This document shows positions 7,018 through 14,947 of a stretch of DNA of 64,000 nt, piece by piece. The translations under genes and the position numbers were made by a program. The notes under the pieces were generated by a model. The model worked only from the letters and a program-made list of their open reading frames with translations, did not search any database and was not told the DNA's origin. How positions within the stretch are numbered: position 1 is the stretch's first letter; every line of letters begins with the position of its first letter. Location: the NCBI GenBank assembly GCA_021772055.1, contig JAETNR010000021.1, positions 1 through 64,000 on the forward strand, written 5' to 3'. Origin of the DNA: Blautia sp. Lineage in GTDB: Bacteria; Bacillota; Clostridia; Lachnospirales; Lachnospiraceae.

Positions 7018-8499
7018 CTATTTTACATTTTCCTTAGCTGCGGCGGAGGCCATGGCTCTGTATTTTTCCTTCTCCGCTGCCATTTCTTCCACGGTTTTCG
7101 CTTTCAGCGTGAAACCTTTGACAGGACGGTAGGGGACGGATTTGTGTTCCAGACGTTTTTTTGCTTTTTCAATTTCAGTTTGGTACTGGGGAAGCCACCG
7201 GGCCTCAGCCACGAGCATTTCGTCCACCATCTGACGGATTTCATCCGGGGTGCATACCGCACCGGTGAGTGGATCCATCATAGCTGCCTGATAAAGGAGA
7301 TTGATATCTGCGTGAACGGCGGCTTCCATTGCAAGCTTTTGTACCCATACACTCTGAGAACAGATGGCTGCGCAGCCTAGGGGAAGATCCCCTACTTTTG
7401 GGATTGAGATTCCGTTTCCGTCCGCATAGCAGGGAACTTCCACAACACATTCGTCGGGCAGGTTTGTGATAGTTCCGTTGTTCATGACGTTGAAGTGGCC
7501 CCGGTAGGTTCTGCCGGTTTCCAGGCTCTCTATGATGTGGCTTCCATGTTCAGAGGAACGTTTTTCCGGCGTAAATTTCATGGCCGGTTCTTTCAGCCAG
7601 TTTGGAAAATCTGTTTCAAACCAGTTCCTGCTTTCCTTGCAAACCCGGAGATATCCGGCAGTTTCTCCCTGAATCCAATTGCTGTAGTTGATCCACTTTT
7701 CCATATCCTCCGGACGCTTCCGGTACCACATCAGATATTCGGAGAGATGACCGTTGGATTCTGTGGAATAGAAGCCGAAATTCTTCATCACATCCAGACG
7801 GATACTTTCATCCTTGGCAAAATCTGCTTTACACATATAGTCATATAATTCCCCTGTCCGTTCTACACCATCGGTCTTTACACTGATGTACCAGGTCTGA
7901 TGATTCAGACCTGCGCAGATGATATCCACATCTTTGGGATCCCGGCCAAGAGCCTGGGCAATCTGAGCATGACCGTGGGTGACGCCGTGACAGAGCCCGT
8001 AGGTTTCCACCTGGCCGTATTTGTTGCATGCCCAGGTCATCATGGCATTGGGGTTGGAATAGTTTAAAAGGATACAGCCGGGAGCAGCCACTTCACGGAT
8101 ATCTTTGCAGAATTCCAGGATCGTGTGGATACCGCGCTGCCCATACAGGATACCGCCGATACAGAGGGTATCCCCCACGCACTGATCCACCCCGTATTTC
8201 AACGGAATTTCCACATCTGCCGCAAAGGCTTCCAGCATTCCCACACGTACACAGTTGATCACGTATTTGGCATTTTGAAAGGCTTCCCGCCTGTCAAGGG
8301 TAGCGTGGATTTTGATGGAAAGTCCATTCTCGTCGATATCTCTCTGACAAAGCCGGGTAACCATCTGCAGATTATTTTCATTGATGTCTGTGAAAGCAAT
8401 CTCAATGTCTTTCTGAAATTCCGGCACAGTCAGAAGGTCGGACAGAAGCTGTCTGGTAAAACCGATGCTTCCCGCACCGATAAAAGCGATTTTAAACAT
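7018..8499 (-). CDS. GH4 family NAD-dependent glycosidase (alpha-galactosidase/glucuronidase-like)
   Basis: The 493-aa protein starts FKIAFIGAGSIGFT, the NAD-binding loop of family GH4, and has NYSNPNAMMTWA and GLNHQTWY, which contain metal and substrate residues. GH4 enzymes use NAD and Mn(II) in a redox-elimination mechanism. The specificity motif is CHGV (in LCHGVTHGH) rather than the better-known CHSV, CHEV, CDMP or CNVP, so the exact sugar is uncertain; an alpha-galactoside or alpha-uronide is most likely. The start is ATG 8499, because GAGAGGTG sits 6 nt upstream; the in-frame GTG at 8508 lies within that ribosome site. It is divergent from an AraC regulator and probably controlled by it. 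Confidence 0.85.
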   Translation of the reverse strand: MFKIAFIGAGSIGFTRQLLSDLLTVPEFQKDIEIAFTDINENNLQMVTRLCQRDIDENGLSIKIHATLDRREAFQNAKYVINCVRVGMLEAFAADVEIPLKYGVDQCVGDTLCIGGILYGQRGIHTILEFCKDIREVAAPGCILLNYSNPNAMMTWACNKYGQVETYGLCHGVTHGHAQIAQALGRDPKDVDIICAGLNHQTWYISVKTDGVERTGELYDYMCKADFAKDESIRLDVMKNFGFYSTESNGHLSEYLMWYRKRPEDMEKWINYSNWIQGETAGYLRVCKESRNWFETDFPNWLKEPAMKFTPEKRSSEHGSHIIESLETGRTYRGHFNVMNNGTITNLPDECVVEVPCYADGNGISIPKVGDLPLGCAAICSQSVWVQKLAMEAAVHADINLLYQAAMMDPLTGAVCTPDEIRQMVDEMLVAEARWLPQYQTEIEKAKKRLEHKSVPYRPVKGFTLKAKTVEEMAAEKEKYRAMASAAAKENVK

Positions 8500-8553
8500 A
8501 ATTGTCACCTCTCAGGTATTTTTTTGATGATTTACGAAACCGCAGCGCTGTGT

Positions 8554-8571
8554 TACTATATTTGTATAGTA
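8554..8571. promoter_or_regulatory. 18-bp palindrome between the GH4 gene and its AraC regulator
   Basis: Perfect inverted repeat TACTATA-TTTG-TATAGTA. Each arm also reads as a -10-like TATAGT on one strand, so this may be overlapping divergent promoters, an operator, or both. It lies 55-58 nt from each start codon. Confidence 0.5.
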
Positions 8572-8628
8572 CAGGAGAAAATCGGAGATTTCAATCGTAA
8601 CTATTTGATAAAAAGAGGTGATTTTTTG

Positions 8629-9495
8629 ATGTCGGATATTTGTGATGATTATGGCTTTCAGTTTGTGGATAATGTGGAAAATCCGCCTGTGAAACTTGTC
8701 AGTGTGGGGAAAGAGGCCAGGTATACGTCAGAGTATTATTGGGATAACCGTGACCGGTGGCCTTGCTATCTTTTTCAATATACTCTGAACGGAAGCGGTA
8801 CCTTGAAAGAGAAAGAAAAGACCTGGCGTTTGGAAAAAGAAGAGGGATTTTTCCTGAAAACTCCGGGAGATACGATTTATTGTTTTGATGAAAAGGAAAA
8901 TGAAGCGCCCTGGGAATTGCTGTATCTCATGCTGGAGGGAAAGGGAGTGGAACCGTATTATGCGTATATTGTGAAACGCTTTGGAAAAGTATTCACTCTT
9001 TCCGAGCAGCATCCGGCGATAAAAAAGCTAGTTGAGATCCATGCCAAAGCCAGGGGAGGCCTGCTGAAAAATGCGTTTCTGGCAGATCAGGAAGCCTTTG
9101 CCTTTCTTTGTCTGCTTTGCAGTGACGGCAATCAAGATGAGCAGAACTCTTCTTTCCTGGTGAAAAACGCAAAGGAATATATAGAAGAAAATTATGAGAA
9201 ACCCCTGTCACTTTTATCAGCAGCGGAGAGCCTTGGTGTGTCCCAGAGCCATCTGTCCAGGGAATTTGTCCGATACACCGGGGAGCAGCCCATTAAGTAC
9301 CTGACAAAGATCAGGCTGGAAAAGGCGGCAGACCTTTTGTGCAGCACAGAGATGACGCTGGATCAGATAAGCGCAGCATGCGGGTTCGGGGACGGAAATT
9401 ATTTCAGCAAGGTCTTTAAAAAATATATGAAAATTTCCCCCGGTGAATTTCGCAAAAGAGTGAAAATCCAGAGTTATAAAAATGTGAAGATATGA
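8629..9495 (+). CDS. AraC family transcriptional regulator
   Basis: This 288-aa protein has an N-terminal cupin-like sensing domain (about residues 10-150, with GSGTLKEKEKTWRLEKEEGFF) and a C-terminal AraC double helix-turn-helix (about residues 185-280: LSLLSAAESLGVSQSHLSRE and the signature ISAACGFGDGNYFSKVFKK). The start is ATG 8629 with AAGAGGTG upstream; the longer open frame before it runs antisense through the GH4 gene and is not coding. Its divergent position and the shared palindrome suggest that it activates the GH4 gene in response to a sugar. The effector is unknown. Confidence 0.9.
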   Translation: MSDICDDYGFQFVDNVENPPVKLVSVGKEARYTSEYYWDNRDRWPCYLFQYTLNGSGTLKEKEKTWRLEKEEGFFLKTPGDTIYCFDEKENEAPWELLYLMLEGKGVEPYYAYIVKRFGKVFTLSEQHPAIKKLVEIHAKARGGLLKNAFLADQEAFAFLCLLCSDGNQDEQNSSFLVKNAKEYIEENYEKPLSLLSAAESLGVSQSHLSREFVRYTGEQPIKYLTKIRLEKAADLLCSTEMTLDQISAACGFGDGNYFSKVFKKYMKISPGEFRKRVKIQSYKNVKI

Positions 9496-9617
9496 AGGAA
9501 TCTATAGGGGATTCATGAGAAAAGTCTTTTGGATAAAAAGATACAATAACATCAAAGAATATGTTATAATTTCTATGTTGCTCACCGATACCCGCAACAG
9601 GGAGGAGGTGTCAATGT

Positions 9618-9968
9618 ATGGGCAAGGAAAACCTGAATCATTTGATCAGCGTAGCCAATGTGCTCCATGCGGAGAATCCTTTAGCAGTGGAGGACAGATG
9701 GATTGAAGAATATGGTCTTGAAGAAGGGGAGTTTGATGTTGCAGCGGTAGATTTTGATTTGGTAACGACGATTCCCAGTGCAATCCAGATGGGGAAGGTT
9801 TATCAGAGACTGATTTACGATACGATGCAGCCGGGAGAATCTGAAGTGGAAGGGATTATCCGGGTTTATAATGATGACATTTGTAATGTAATTGATAATT
9901 ATAATTGCAGTGCGTATTACGAACCATCCTATGTAATTGCCAGAGCGTATCAGAATGGTGGATTTTAG
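9618..9968 (+). CDS. Hypothetical protein, possibly cut short at its 3' end
   Basis: ATG 9618 follows a very strong GGGAGGAGGTG site at 9599-9609, and a -10-like TATAAT lies at 9565-9570, so this looks like a genuinely expressed start. The 116-aa product is acidic, has no signal peptide or membrane segment and matches no family I recognise (contains VEDRWIEEYGLEEG and EPSYVIARAYQNGGF). Its last codons overlap, in another frame, the first recognisable residues of a GH95 gene remnant (from 9955). The original 3' end may have been lost in the deletion that created that remnant. Confidence 0.5.
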   Translation: MGKENLNHLISVANVLHAENPLAVEDRWIEEYGLEEGEFDVAAVDFDLVTTIPSAIQMGKVYQRLIYDTMQPGESEVEGIIRVYNDDICNVIDNYNCSAYYEPSYVIARAYQNGGF

Positions 9969-10529
9969 GGAGGAAACGATTTTTATCAATGAGGAATCCA
10001 TCTGGTACGGAAAGGACAGGGACAGAAAGAATCCGGATACGCGGAAACACCTGGAGGAAATTCGCACCTGCTTTTTGAGGGAAAGATGGAGGAGGCACAG
10101 TTCCTGGCAAAATTAGCTATGACTTCCACACCAAAGTACATGAATCCCTATCAGCCTGCCGGAGACATGCGTCTTTGTCTGAAAGGACTTCATGGGAAAC
10201 CGGAAAATTATGAGCGGCGCCTGGATCTGGATCATGCTCTGGCAAAGGTATCTTTTCAGATAAATGGTCATTCCTATCAAAGAGATTATTTTGTAAGCCA
10301 TAAATATCAGGTTTTTGCAACACGGTTGACTACGGATGATCCGGAAGGAATGACACTTTCCGTGAATATGATCTGGAAGCCTTTTGAAGAAAATACAGAG
10401 GCGGTGGGGAAAGATACCATTTGCAATTATGGTGTCTGCGGTCCGGACGGAATTTCCTATTTTACGGGGATCACTATGATGGCTAAGGATAGAGCGGTGG
10501 ATACCATGGGAGATATGGATCCGCTATAA
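9955..10529 (+). pseudogene. Remnant of a GH95 alpha-L-fucosidase-type gene (N-terminal domain only, frameshifted)
   Basis: Frame 1 from 9955 reads FREETIFINEESIWYG then DRDRKNPDTRKHLEEIR, which matches the start of GH95 enzymes (E..I.LNEE..W.G...DR.NP). Around 10066-10070 one base appears missing, and the homology continues in another frame as LFEGKMEEAQFLAKLAMTS, YQPAGDMRL, YERRLDLDHALAKVSFQ and YFVSHKYQVFATRL, to a stop at 10529. Full GH95 proteins are about 750-800 aa with the catalytic (alpha/alpha)6 barrel in the middle, which is absent. The fragment is therefore non-functional, a scar of a lost fucosidase in this glycan island. Confidence 0.75.
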
Positions 10530-10615
10530 TGGAACAGAAAAGAAAATCGTCCTGATGCAGGGAAAAAGGACAAAGATAGCAATATGAAATATAATAGCAG
10601 AAGAGGTATGAAAAA

Positions 10616-11938
10616 ATGAAATCATGGGAAAATGGAATTTTAAAAGTCACTGACAATCATCGGTATCTTCAAAACGGAGATACTCCCTTCTTCTGGCTGG
10701 GAGATACTGCCTGGCTGATATTTTCCAGGCTTACGCCGGAAGAAGCGTATACATATTTGCGTAATCGTAAGGAAAAAGGGTATAACGTGATTCAGGCAAC
10801 GCTCATTCACGAGTGGCCTCAGAAGAATATTGAGGGAGCGTTTGCTTTGAAAGATCAGGATTTTGCCAGACCGGATTTAGAGGGAGGATATTGGGAGAGA
10901 GTCGATGCCATGGTTTCCATGGCGGAAGAATTGGGGCTTTATATGGCGCTTCTTCCCACCTGGGGCTCGAATGCGGCCAGTGGTTATCTGAATATGAAAA
11001 ATGCAGATGCATATTTGGATTTTCTGATAGAACGCTATGGAAAACGTCCTAATATCATTTGGCTTTTGGGCGGAGATGTGAAGGGCGACGCTGCCTTTGA
11101 ACTTTTCTGCCATATGGGAAAGAAACTGAAAGCAGACTGCCCGGATAAACTCGTAGGTTTCCACCCCTTTGGAAGGACTTCTTCCTCAAGGTGGTTTAAC
11201 GGGGAAGAGTGGCTTGATTTTCATATGTTCCAGTCCGGCCACAGAAGGTATGATCAGGTGACTCTGGGAGCCTGGGATGATAATGGAAAGAATCCGGATA
11301 GTTTCGGAGAAGATAACTGGAAATATGTAGAAAGGGATTTCAGCTTTTCCCCGAAACGGCCTGCCATAGACGGGGAACCTTCTTATGAACAGATCCTGCA
11401 GGGCCTGCATGATGAGACACAGCCTTACTGGCAGGCCTGGGATACCAGGAGATATGCTTACTGGTCTGTATTTGCAGGAGCTTTTGGCCATACGTTCGGA
11501 GATAATGCCATCATGCAGTTCTACGTGAGAGAACGTGACGGAAAAGGTGCCTTTGGCGCATGGCAGGACTGGCAGGAGGCGCTTCACAACACCGGAGGCA
11601 TGGCGATGACTCACCTGAAAAGCCTGATGGAAAGCGTGGATTATCAGAACGGATATCCGGCCCAGGAGCTTGTAACAGAGGGACAGGGAGAGAAATATGA
11701 CCGCATTGCCGTGTTTGCAGGAGAAGATTTTGTGTTCTGCTATGATTATAATCATCATCCATTTTCTTTGAATCTATCAGGATATCAGGGATGCTTTGAC
11801 GCATACTGGATGGATCCGGTAACAGGAGGACGAAGCTATTTTGGAACAGTATCTGCTGATAAAGACGTCCGGTTTGTACCAATGGAAAGGAAAGAGGGAC
11901 ACTCGGACTGGGTTCTGGTTCTTCTTGGCAGAAAATGA
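10616..11938 (+). CDS. DUF4038 (GH140-like) glycoside hydrolase
   Basis: The 440-aa protein begins LKVTDNHRYLQNGDTPFFWL-GDTAW, the hallmark of the DUF4038 (alpha/beta)8 barrel family, which includes GH140 apiosidases. It continues with GYNVIQATLIHEWP, MALLPTWGSN and NIIWLLGGDVKGD, and ends with a small beta domain like the putative collagen-binding domain of these proteins. There is no signal peptide, so it should act inside the cell on imported oligosaccharides. Start ATG 10616 follows AGAAGAGG. It probably forms an operon with the GH20-like gene 35 bp downstream. The substrate is not deducible; a pectic or other plant glycan fragment is a guess. Confidence 0.75.
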   Translation: MKSWENGILKVTDNHRYLQNGDTPFFWLGDTAWLIFSRLTPEEAYTYLRNRKEKGYNVIQATLIHEWPQKNIEGAFALKDQDFARPDLEGGYWERVDAMVSMAEELGLYMALLPTWGSNAASGYLNMKNADAYLDFLIERYGKRPNIIWLLGGDVKGDAAFELFCHMGKKLKADCPDKLVGFHPFGRTSSSRWFNGEEWLDFHMFQSGHRRYDQVTLGAWDDNGKNPDSFGEDNWKYVERDFSFSPKRPAIDGEPSYEQILQGLHDETQPYWQAWDTRRYAYWSVFAGAFGHTFGDNAIMQFYVRERDGKGAFGAWQDWQEALHNTGGMAMTHLKSLMESVDYQNGYPAQELVTEGQGEKYDRIAVFAGEDFVFCYDYNHHPFSLNLSGYQGCFDAYWMDPVTGGRSYFGTVSADKDVRFVPMERKEGHSDWVLVLLGRK

Positions 11939-11973
11939 TAGGGCATTAAAAAAATATAGCGAGGAGATATGAG

Positions 11974-13596
11974 ATGAAAACAGCTACTCATTTCCGAAGA
12001 TTCGGGCTCATGCTGGACTGCTCAAGAAATGCGGTCATGACAGTTGAGAGTCTTAAAAAATGGATTGATATTACTGCGGATTTGGGGTATAACACCCTCA
12101 TGCTGTATACAGAAGATACTTATGAGGTGGATGATAATCCATATTTTGGATATATGCGTGGGCGTTATACCAAAAAAGAATTAAAGGAAGTAAATGATTA
12201 TGCTCTGTTAAAGGGGATGGAACTGATCCCCTGTATTCAGACTCTGGCACATCTGAACGCCATTGTAAGATGGCCGGAATATAAAGTCCATGTTGATACA
12301 GCGGATATTCTGCTGGCCGGAGAAAAAAGAGTATATGAGCTTATTGATCAAATGTTCGCATCCATTTCTCAATGTTTTACAAGCCGTGTGATAAATATCG
12401 GCATGGATGAAGCACATATGATAGGAAGAGGAAAGTATTATGATCTTCATGGGGATTCCGACCGTACCCAGATATTGCTTGATCACTTAAAAAAAGTATC
12501 GGAAATCGGCAGAAAATATGGATTTACCCTTACTATGTGGTCTGACATGTTTTTTCGCCTGGCAGCTGGTGACTATTATGTTAATCATGCACAGATCAAT
12601 GAAGAAATAAAAAAGCAGATACCGGATAATGTAGAGCTGATTTATTGGGATTATTATTCCACAGACAGAAAACATTACGACAAAATGCTTTCTGCCCATG
12701 AAAAAATCAAAGAAAACACATGGTTTGCAGGGGGATTGTGGACCTGGGCGGGATTTGCCCCTCATAATGGTTACAGTATGAAGGCGACGGAAGCAGCACT
12801 GAAAAGTTGTTGTGAACATGATGTACAGGATGTATTTCTTACCATGTGGGGAGATGATGGTGGAGAATGCTCCAAATTTGCTCTGTTACCGTCTTTGTTT
12901 TTTGCATCTGAGATTGCTAAGGGAAATCATGATAAAGAAAATATAAAAACGAAATTTAAAGAGAAGTTTGGAATTGCTTTTGACCGTTTTATGCTCCTGG
13001 ATCTTCCTGAGACACCAGGGGGGATATCTGACAAGATTCAAAATCCGGAGAAGTACCTGCTGTACAATGACTGTTTTACCGGGCTTTTGGACTCCGCCTT
13101 AGTGGGCGGCGAAAACGAACAGTACGCGAAATGTGCAAGACGTTTGGGTCTTTTAAAAAATGTGCCGGAATGGGGCTACCTTTTTGCTGCGGAACAGGCC
13201 TTGTGCGAAGTGCTGAGCATCAAGGCGGAGCTGGGAGTCAGGACCCGGCAGGTTTATGCAAGCAAAAAGAAGGAAGCACTGGAGAGCTTGATCAAAGATT
13301 ACAGGAAGCTGCAAAAGAAGTTGGAAGCTTTCTATAAAGCATATAAAAAACAGTGGTTCATGGAGAATAAGCCCCATGGCTTTGATGTTCAGGATATTCG
13401 TCTTGGAGGGCTTATCATGCGTGTGAGAAGCTGCGCAGAGCGTTTACAGGCACTGTATGACAATGAAATATCCGTGATAGAAGAACTGGAGGAGAAGCAA
13501 CTGGATTTCTGCGGAGATGGTGAGAAATTCCGTCAGAAACATGGCGAATATAATAGCTGGGCAGGAACCGTAACGGCAAATGTTGTTTCCTGGTAA
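11974..13596 (+). CDS. GH20-like beta-N-acetylhexosaminidase (cytoplasmic)
   Basis: The 540-aa protein opens with FRRFGLMLDCSRNAVM, has LGYNTLMLYTEDTYEV and IPCIQTLAHLNAI, and carries the Asp-Glu pair of GH20 enzymes in INIGMDEAHMIGRG, where the Glu is the general acid and the Asp orients the substrate acetamido group. It lacks a signal peptide and the usual N-terminal GH20b domain, as in the bacterial cytoplasmic subgroup. The C-terminal 170 residues are helical. Start ATG 11974 follows GCGAGGAGAT. It is co-oriented with the DUF4038 gene and followed by a shared terminator, which points to breakdown of an N-acetylhexosamine-containing glycan, possibly mucin-derived. Confidence 0.78.
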   Translation: MKTATHFRRFGLMLDCSRNAVMTVESLKKWIDITADLGYNTLMLYTEDTYEVDDNPYFGYMRGRYTKKELKEVNDYALLKGMELIPCIQTLAHLNAIVRWPEYKVHVDTADILLAGEKRVYELIDQMFASISQCFTSRVINIGMDEAHMIGRGKYYDLHGDSDRTQILLDHLKKVSEIGRKYGFTLTMWSDMFFRLAAGDYYVNHAQINEEIKKQIPDNVELIYWDYYSTDRKHYDKMLSAHEKIKENTWFAGGLWTWAGFAPHNGYSMKATEAALKSCCEHDVQDVFLTMWGDDGGECSKFALLPSLFFASEIAKGNHDKENIKTKFKEKFGIAFDRFMLLDLPETPGGISDKIQNPEKYLLYNDCFTGLLDSALVGGENEQYAKCARRLGLLKNVPEWGYLFAAEQALCEVLSIKAELGVRTRQVYASKKKEALESLIKDYRKLQKKLEAFYKAYKKQWFMENKPHGFDVQDIRLGGLIMRVRSCAERLQALYDNEISVIEELEEKQLDFCGDGEKFRQKHGEYNSWAGTVTANVVSW

Positions 13597-13607
13597 CAGA
13601 GAAGCTG

Positions 13608-13643
13608 AATGAGACTATAATTGGGAACGATCATAGTCTCATT
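13608..13643. terminator. Bidirectional terminator between convergent GH20-like and GNAT genes
   Basis: Perfect 11-bp stem AATGAGACTAT (13608-13618) and ATAGTCTCATT (13633-13643) placed between two convergent genes. Confidence 0.75.
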
Positions 13644-13648
13644 GTCAG

Positions 13649-14158
13649 TCAGATCCCAAATGCAGGATCATATTCTACAGTGCCATTGAGAGGCTTAGCC
13701 GTGGGATTTAGCTTAATTGCCATAAAGTTCTCATCCGGCACATCAAAAGGAGCCTTAATTCCGTACAGGCTTGCAGGACGGTAGCCTGCTTTCGGATAGT
13801 ATTTCGGATGACCAAGTACAATGGAATATTCGAAGCCTGTTTCCCGTGCAATTCTGTGTCCTTCTGCTAACAATGCCTGTCCTATGCCCTGGCGCTGATA
13901 TTCCGGCAAAACGGATAAAGGAGCCAGGGCAAGGGCAGTTTTCGTACCGACAGTTACTTTCGTAAAAAGAATATGACCTGCAATGTTTCCGTCGCATACT
14001 GCAACCAGAGATAATTCCGGTACAAAGGCTTTACTGTCTCGAAGGACGGAAACAAGATCCTGTTCATTTCCATCTCTATGATCGGCACTTGAAAAGGCAG
14101 CTTTTACAATTTGGTATACGGTGTCGTAATCGTGGGGGTGTTCTTGTCTGATGATCAA
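13649..14158 (-). CDS. GNAT family N-acetyltransferase (YhbS-like)
   Basis: The 169-aa protein has the GNAT acetyl-CoA loop QRQGIGQALL preceded by LAPLSVLPEY, and the C-terminal GFEYSIVLGHPKYYPKAGYRP that is typical of YhbS-type acetyltransferases. It transfers an acetyl group from acetyl-CoA to an unknown small molecule or protein. ATG 14158 lies 12 bp after the stop of the Crp/Fnr gene on the same strand, preceded by AAAGGAG, so the two are probably co-transcribed. Confidence 0.85.
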   Translation of the reverse strand: MIIRQEHPHDYDTVYQIVKAAFSSADHRDGNEQDLVSVLRDSKAFVPELSLVAVCDGNIAGHILFTKVTVGTKTALALAPLSVLPEYQRQGIGQALLAEGHRIARETGFEYSIVLGHPKYYPKAGYRPASLYGIKAPFDVPDENFMAIKLNPTAKPLNGTVEYDPAFGI

Positions 14159-14170
14159 TGGTTTTCTCCT

Positions 14171-14848
14171 TTATTTCATGTTTTCCGCATGCTTTATACA
14201 AAACCATGCCCCTTTTGTATCAATCTGCCCGGAGCTTTTCAGTTTTCCGATTTCTGCTGACATGGCACTGCGTTCCACACCCAGATAATCCGCCAGTGCC
14301 TGCCGGTCATAGGGGATTACAAACTCCGTGCTTTTGTGTTGTTTGGCCTGGTCGAAAAGATAGGCCATCAGCTTTTCTTTTGTGGATTTCTGCGACATAT
14401 ACCGGATTTTCTGAGAAAGCGCCAAATTCTTCTGCGCCATTCCCTGCAGCAGATTCTTCAGCAAAAGATTGTGAAAATGGCAGGAATTGGAGCACGTGGT
14501 CAGGACACGTCTGCAATCCAGGAGGAGCACTTCGCTGTCCTTAATGGCAATCGCGCTTACAGGCATAGTCTCGAGCCCTGCAAAAGAAAATGCTTCTGCA
14601 AATAATTCTCCGGGCTGCAGGATGGTCATGATGCTTCGGTTGCCGTAATAATCTTCCCGCATCACCTGCACTGTACCGGAAAGAACAATGCCAACAAACC
14701 TGGCAGGGGTACCTTCGAGAAATACAGGACTTCCTTTTGAAATCTTAATGGTTTTGCCATCCAGACATGTCAGCATAGAATTCAAATCTGATCGTTCCAT
14801 TCCCTTAAATAACAGACACCGGGATAAAATTTCAAAAAAATCTTTCAT
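14171..14848 (-). CDS. Crp/Fnr family regulator, divergent from hcp
   Basis: The 225-aa protein has an N-terminal cyclic-nucleotide-binding-like beta barrel (about residues 10-120: VFLEGTPARFVGIVLSGTVQ) and a C-terminal winged helix (RQALADYLGVERSAMSAEIG). The start is ATG 14848 with GGGAGGAT upstream; the open frame extends further but has no better site. It faces hcp, and a perfect palindrome lies between them. In many anaerobes hcp is controlled by a neighbouring Crp/Fnr protein (HcpR type) responding to NO or nitrite, so this is probably such a regulator. There is no FNR-type N-terminal four-Cys cluster, so sensing may use heme or another ligand. Confidence 0.87.
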   Translation of the reverse strand: MKDFFEILSRCLLFKGMERSDLNSMLTCLDGKTIKISKGSPVFLEGTPARFVGIVLSGTVQVMREDYYGNRSIMTILQPGELFAEAFSFAGLETMPVSAIAIKDSEVLLLDCRRVLTTCSNSCHFHNLLLKNLLQGMAQKNLALSQKIRYMSQKSTKEKLMAYLFDQAKQHKSTEFVIPYDRQALADYLGVERSAMSAEIGKLKSSGQIDTKGAWFCIKHAENMK

Positions 14849-14861
14849 AAAAATCCTCCCA

Positions 14862-14899
14862 TGTTGGATTTCCAACAGACATTCTCCATTTACTATAAT
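14862..14899. promoter_or_regulatory. Crp/Fnr operator and hcp promoter
   Basis: Perfect 7-2-7 palindrome TGTTGGA-TT-TCCAACA at 14862-14877, then TATAAT at 14894-14899. No good -35 box is present: its expected place is occupied by the palindrome, whose centre lies about 37-42 bp before the likely transcription start. This is the geometry of a class II Crp/Fnr-activated promoter. The motif is inferred to bind the divergent regulator. Confidence 0.7.
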
Positions 14900-14947
14900 A
14901 GAATAAGGGCGTACAGTCAAGGAGATCAAATATCAGGAGGGAACGAG

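Noticed and set aside
8125..8628. Long in-frame extension before the AraC gene
   Set aside because: It runs antisense through the GH4 gene, and the strong ribosome site and domain start support ATG 8629.
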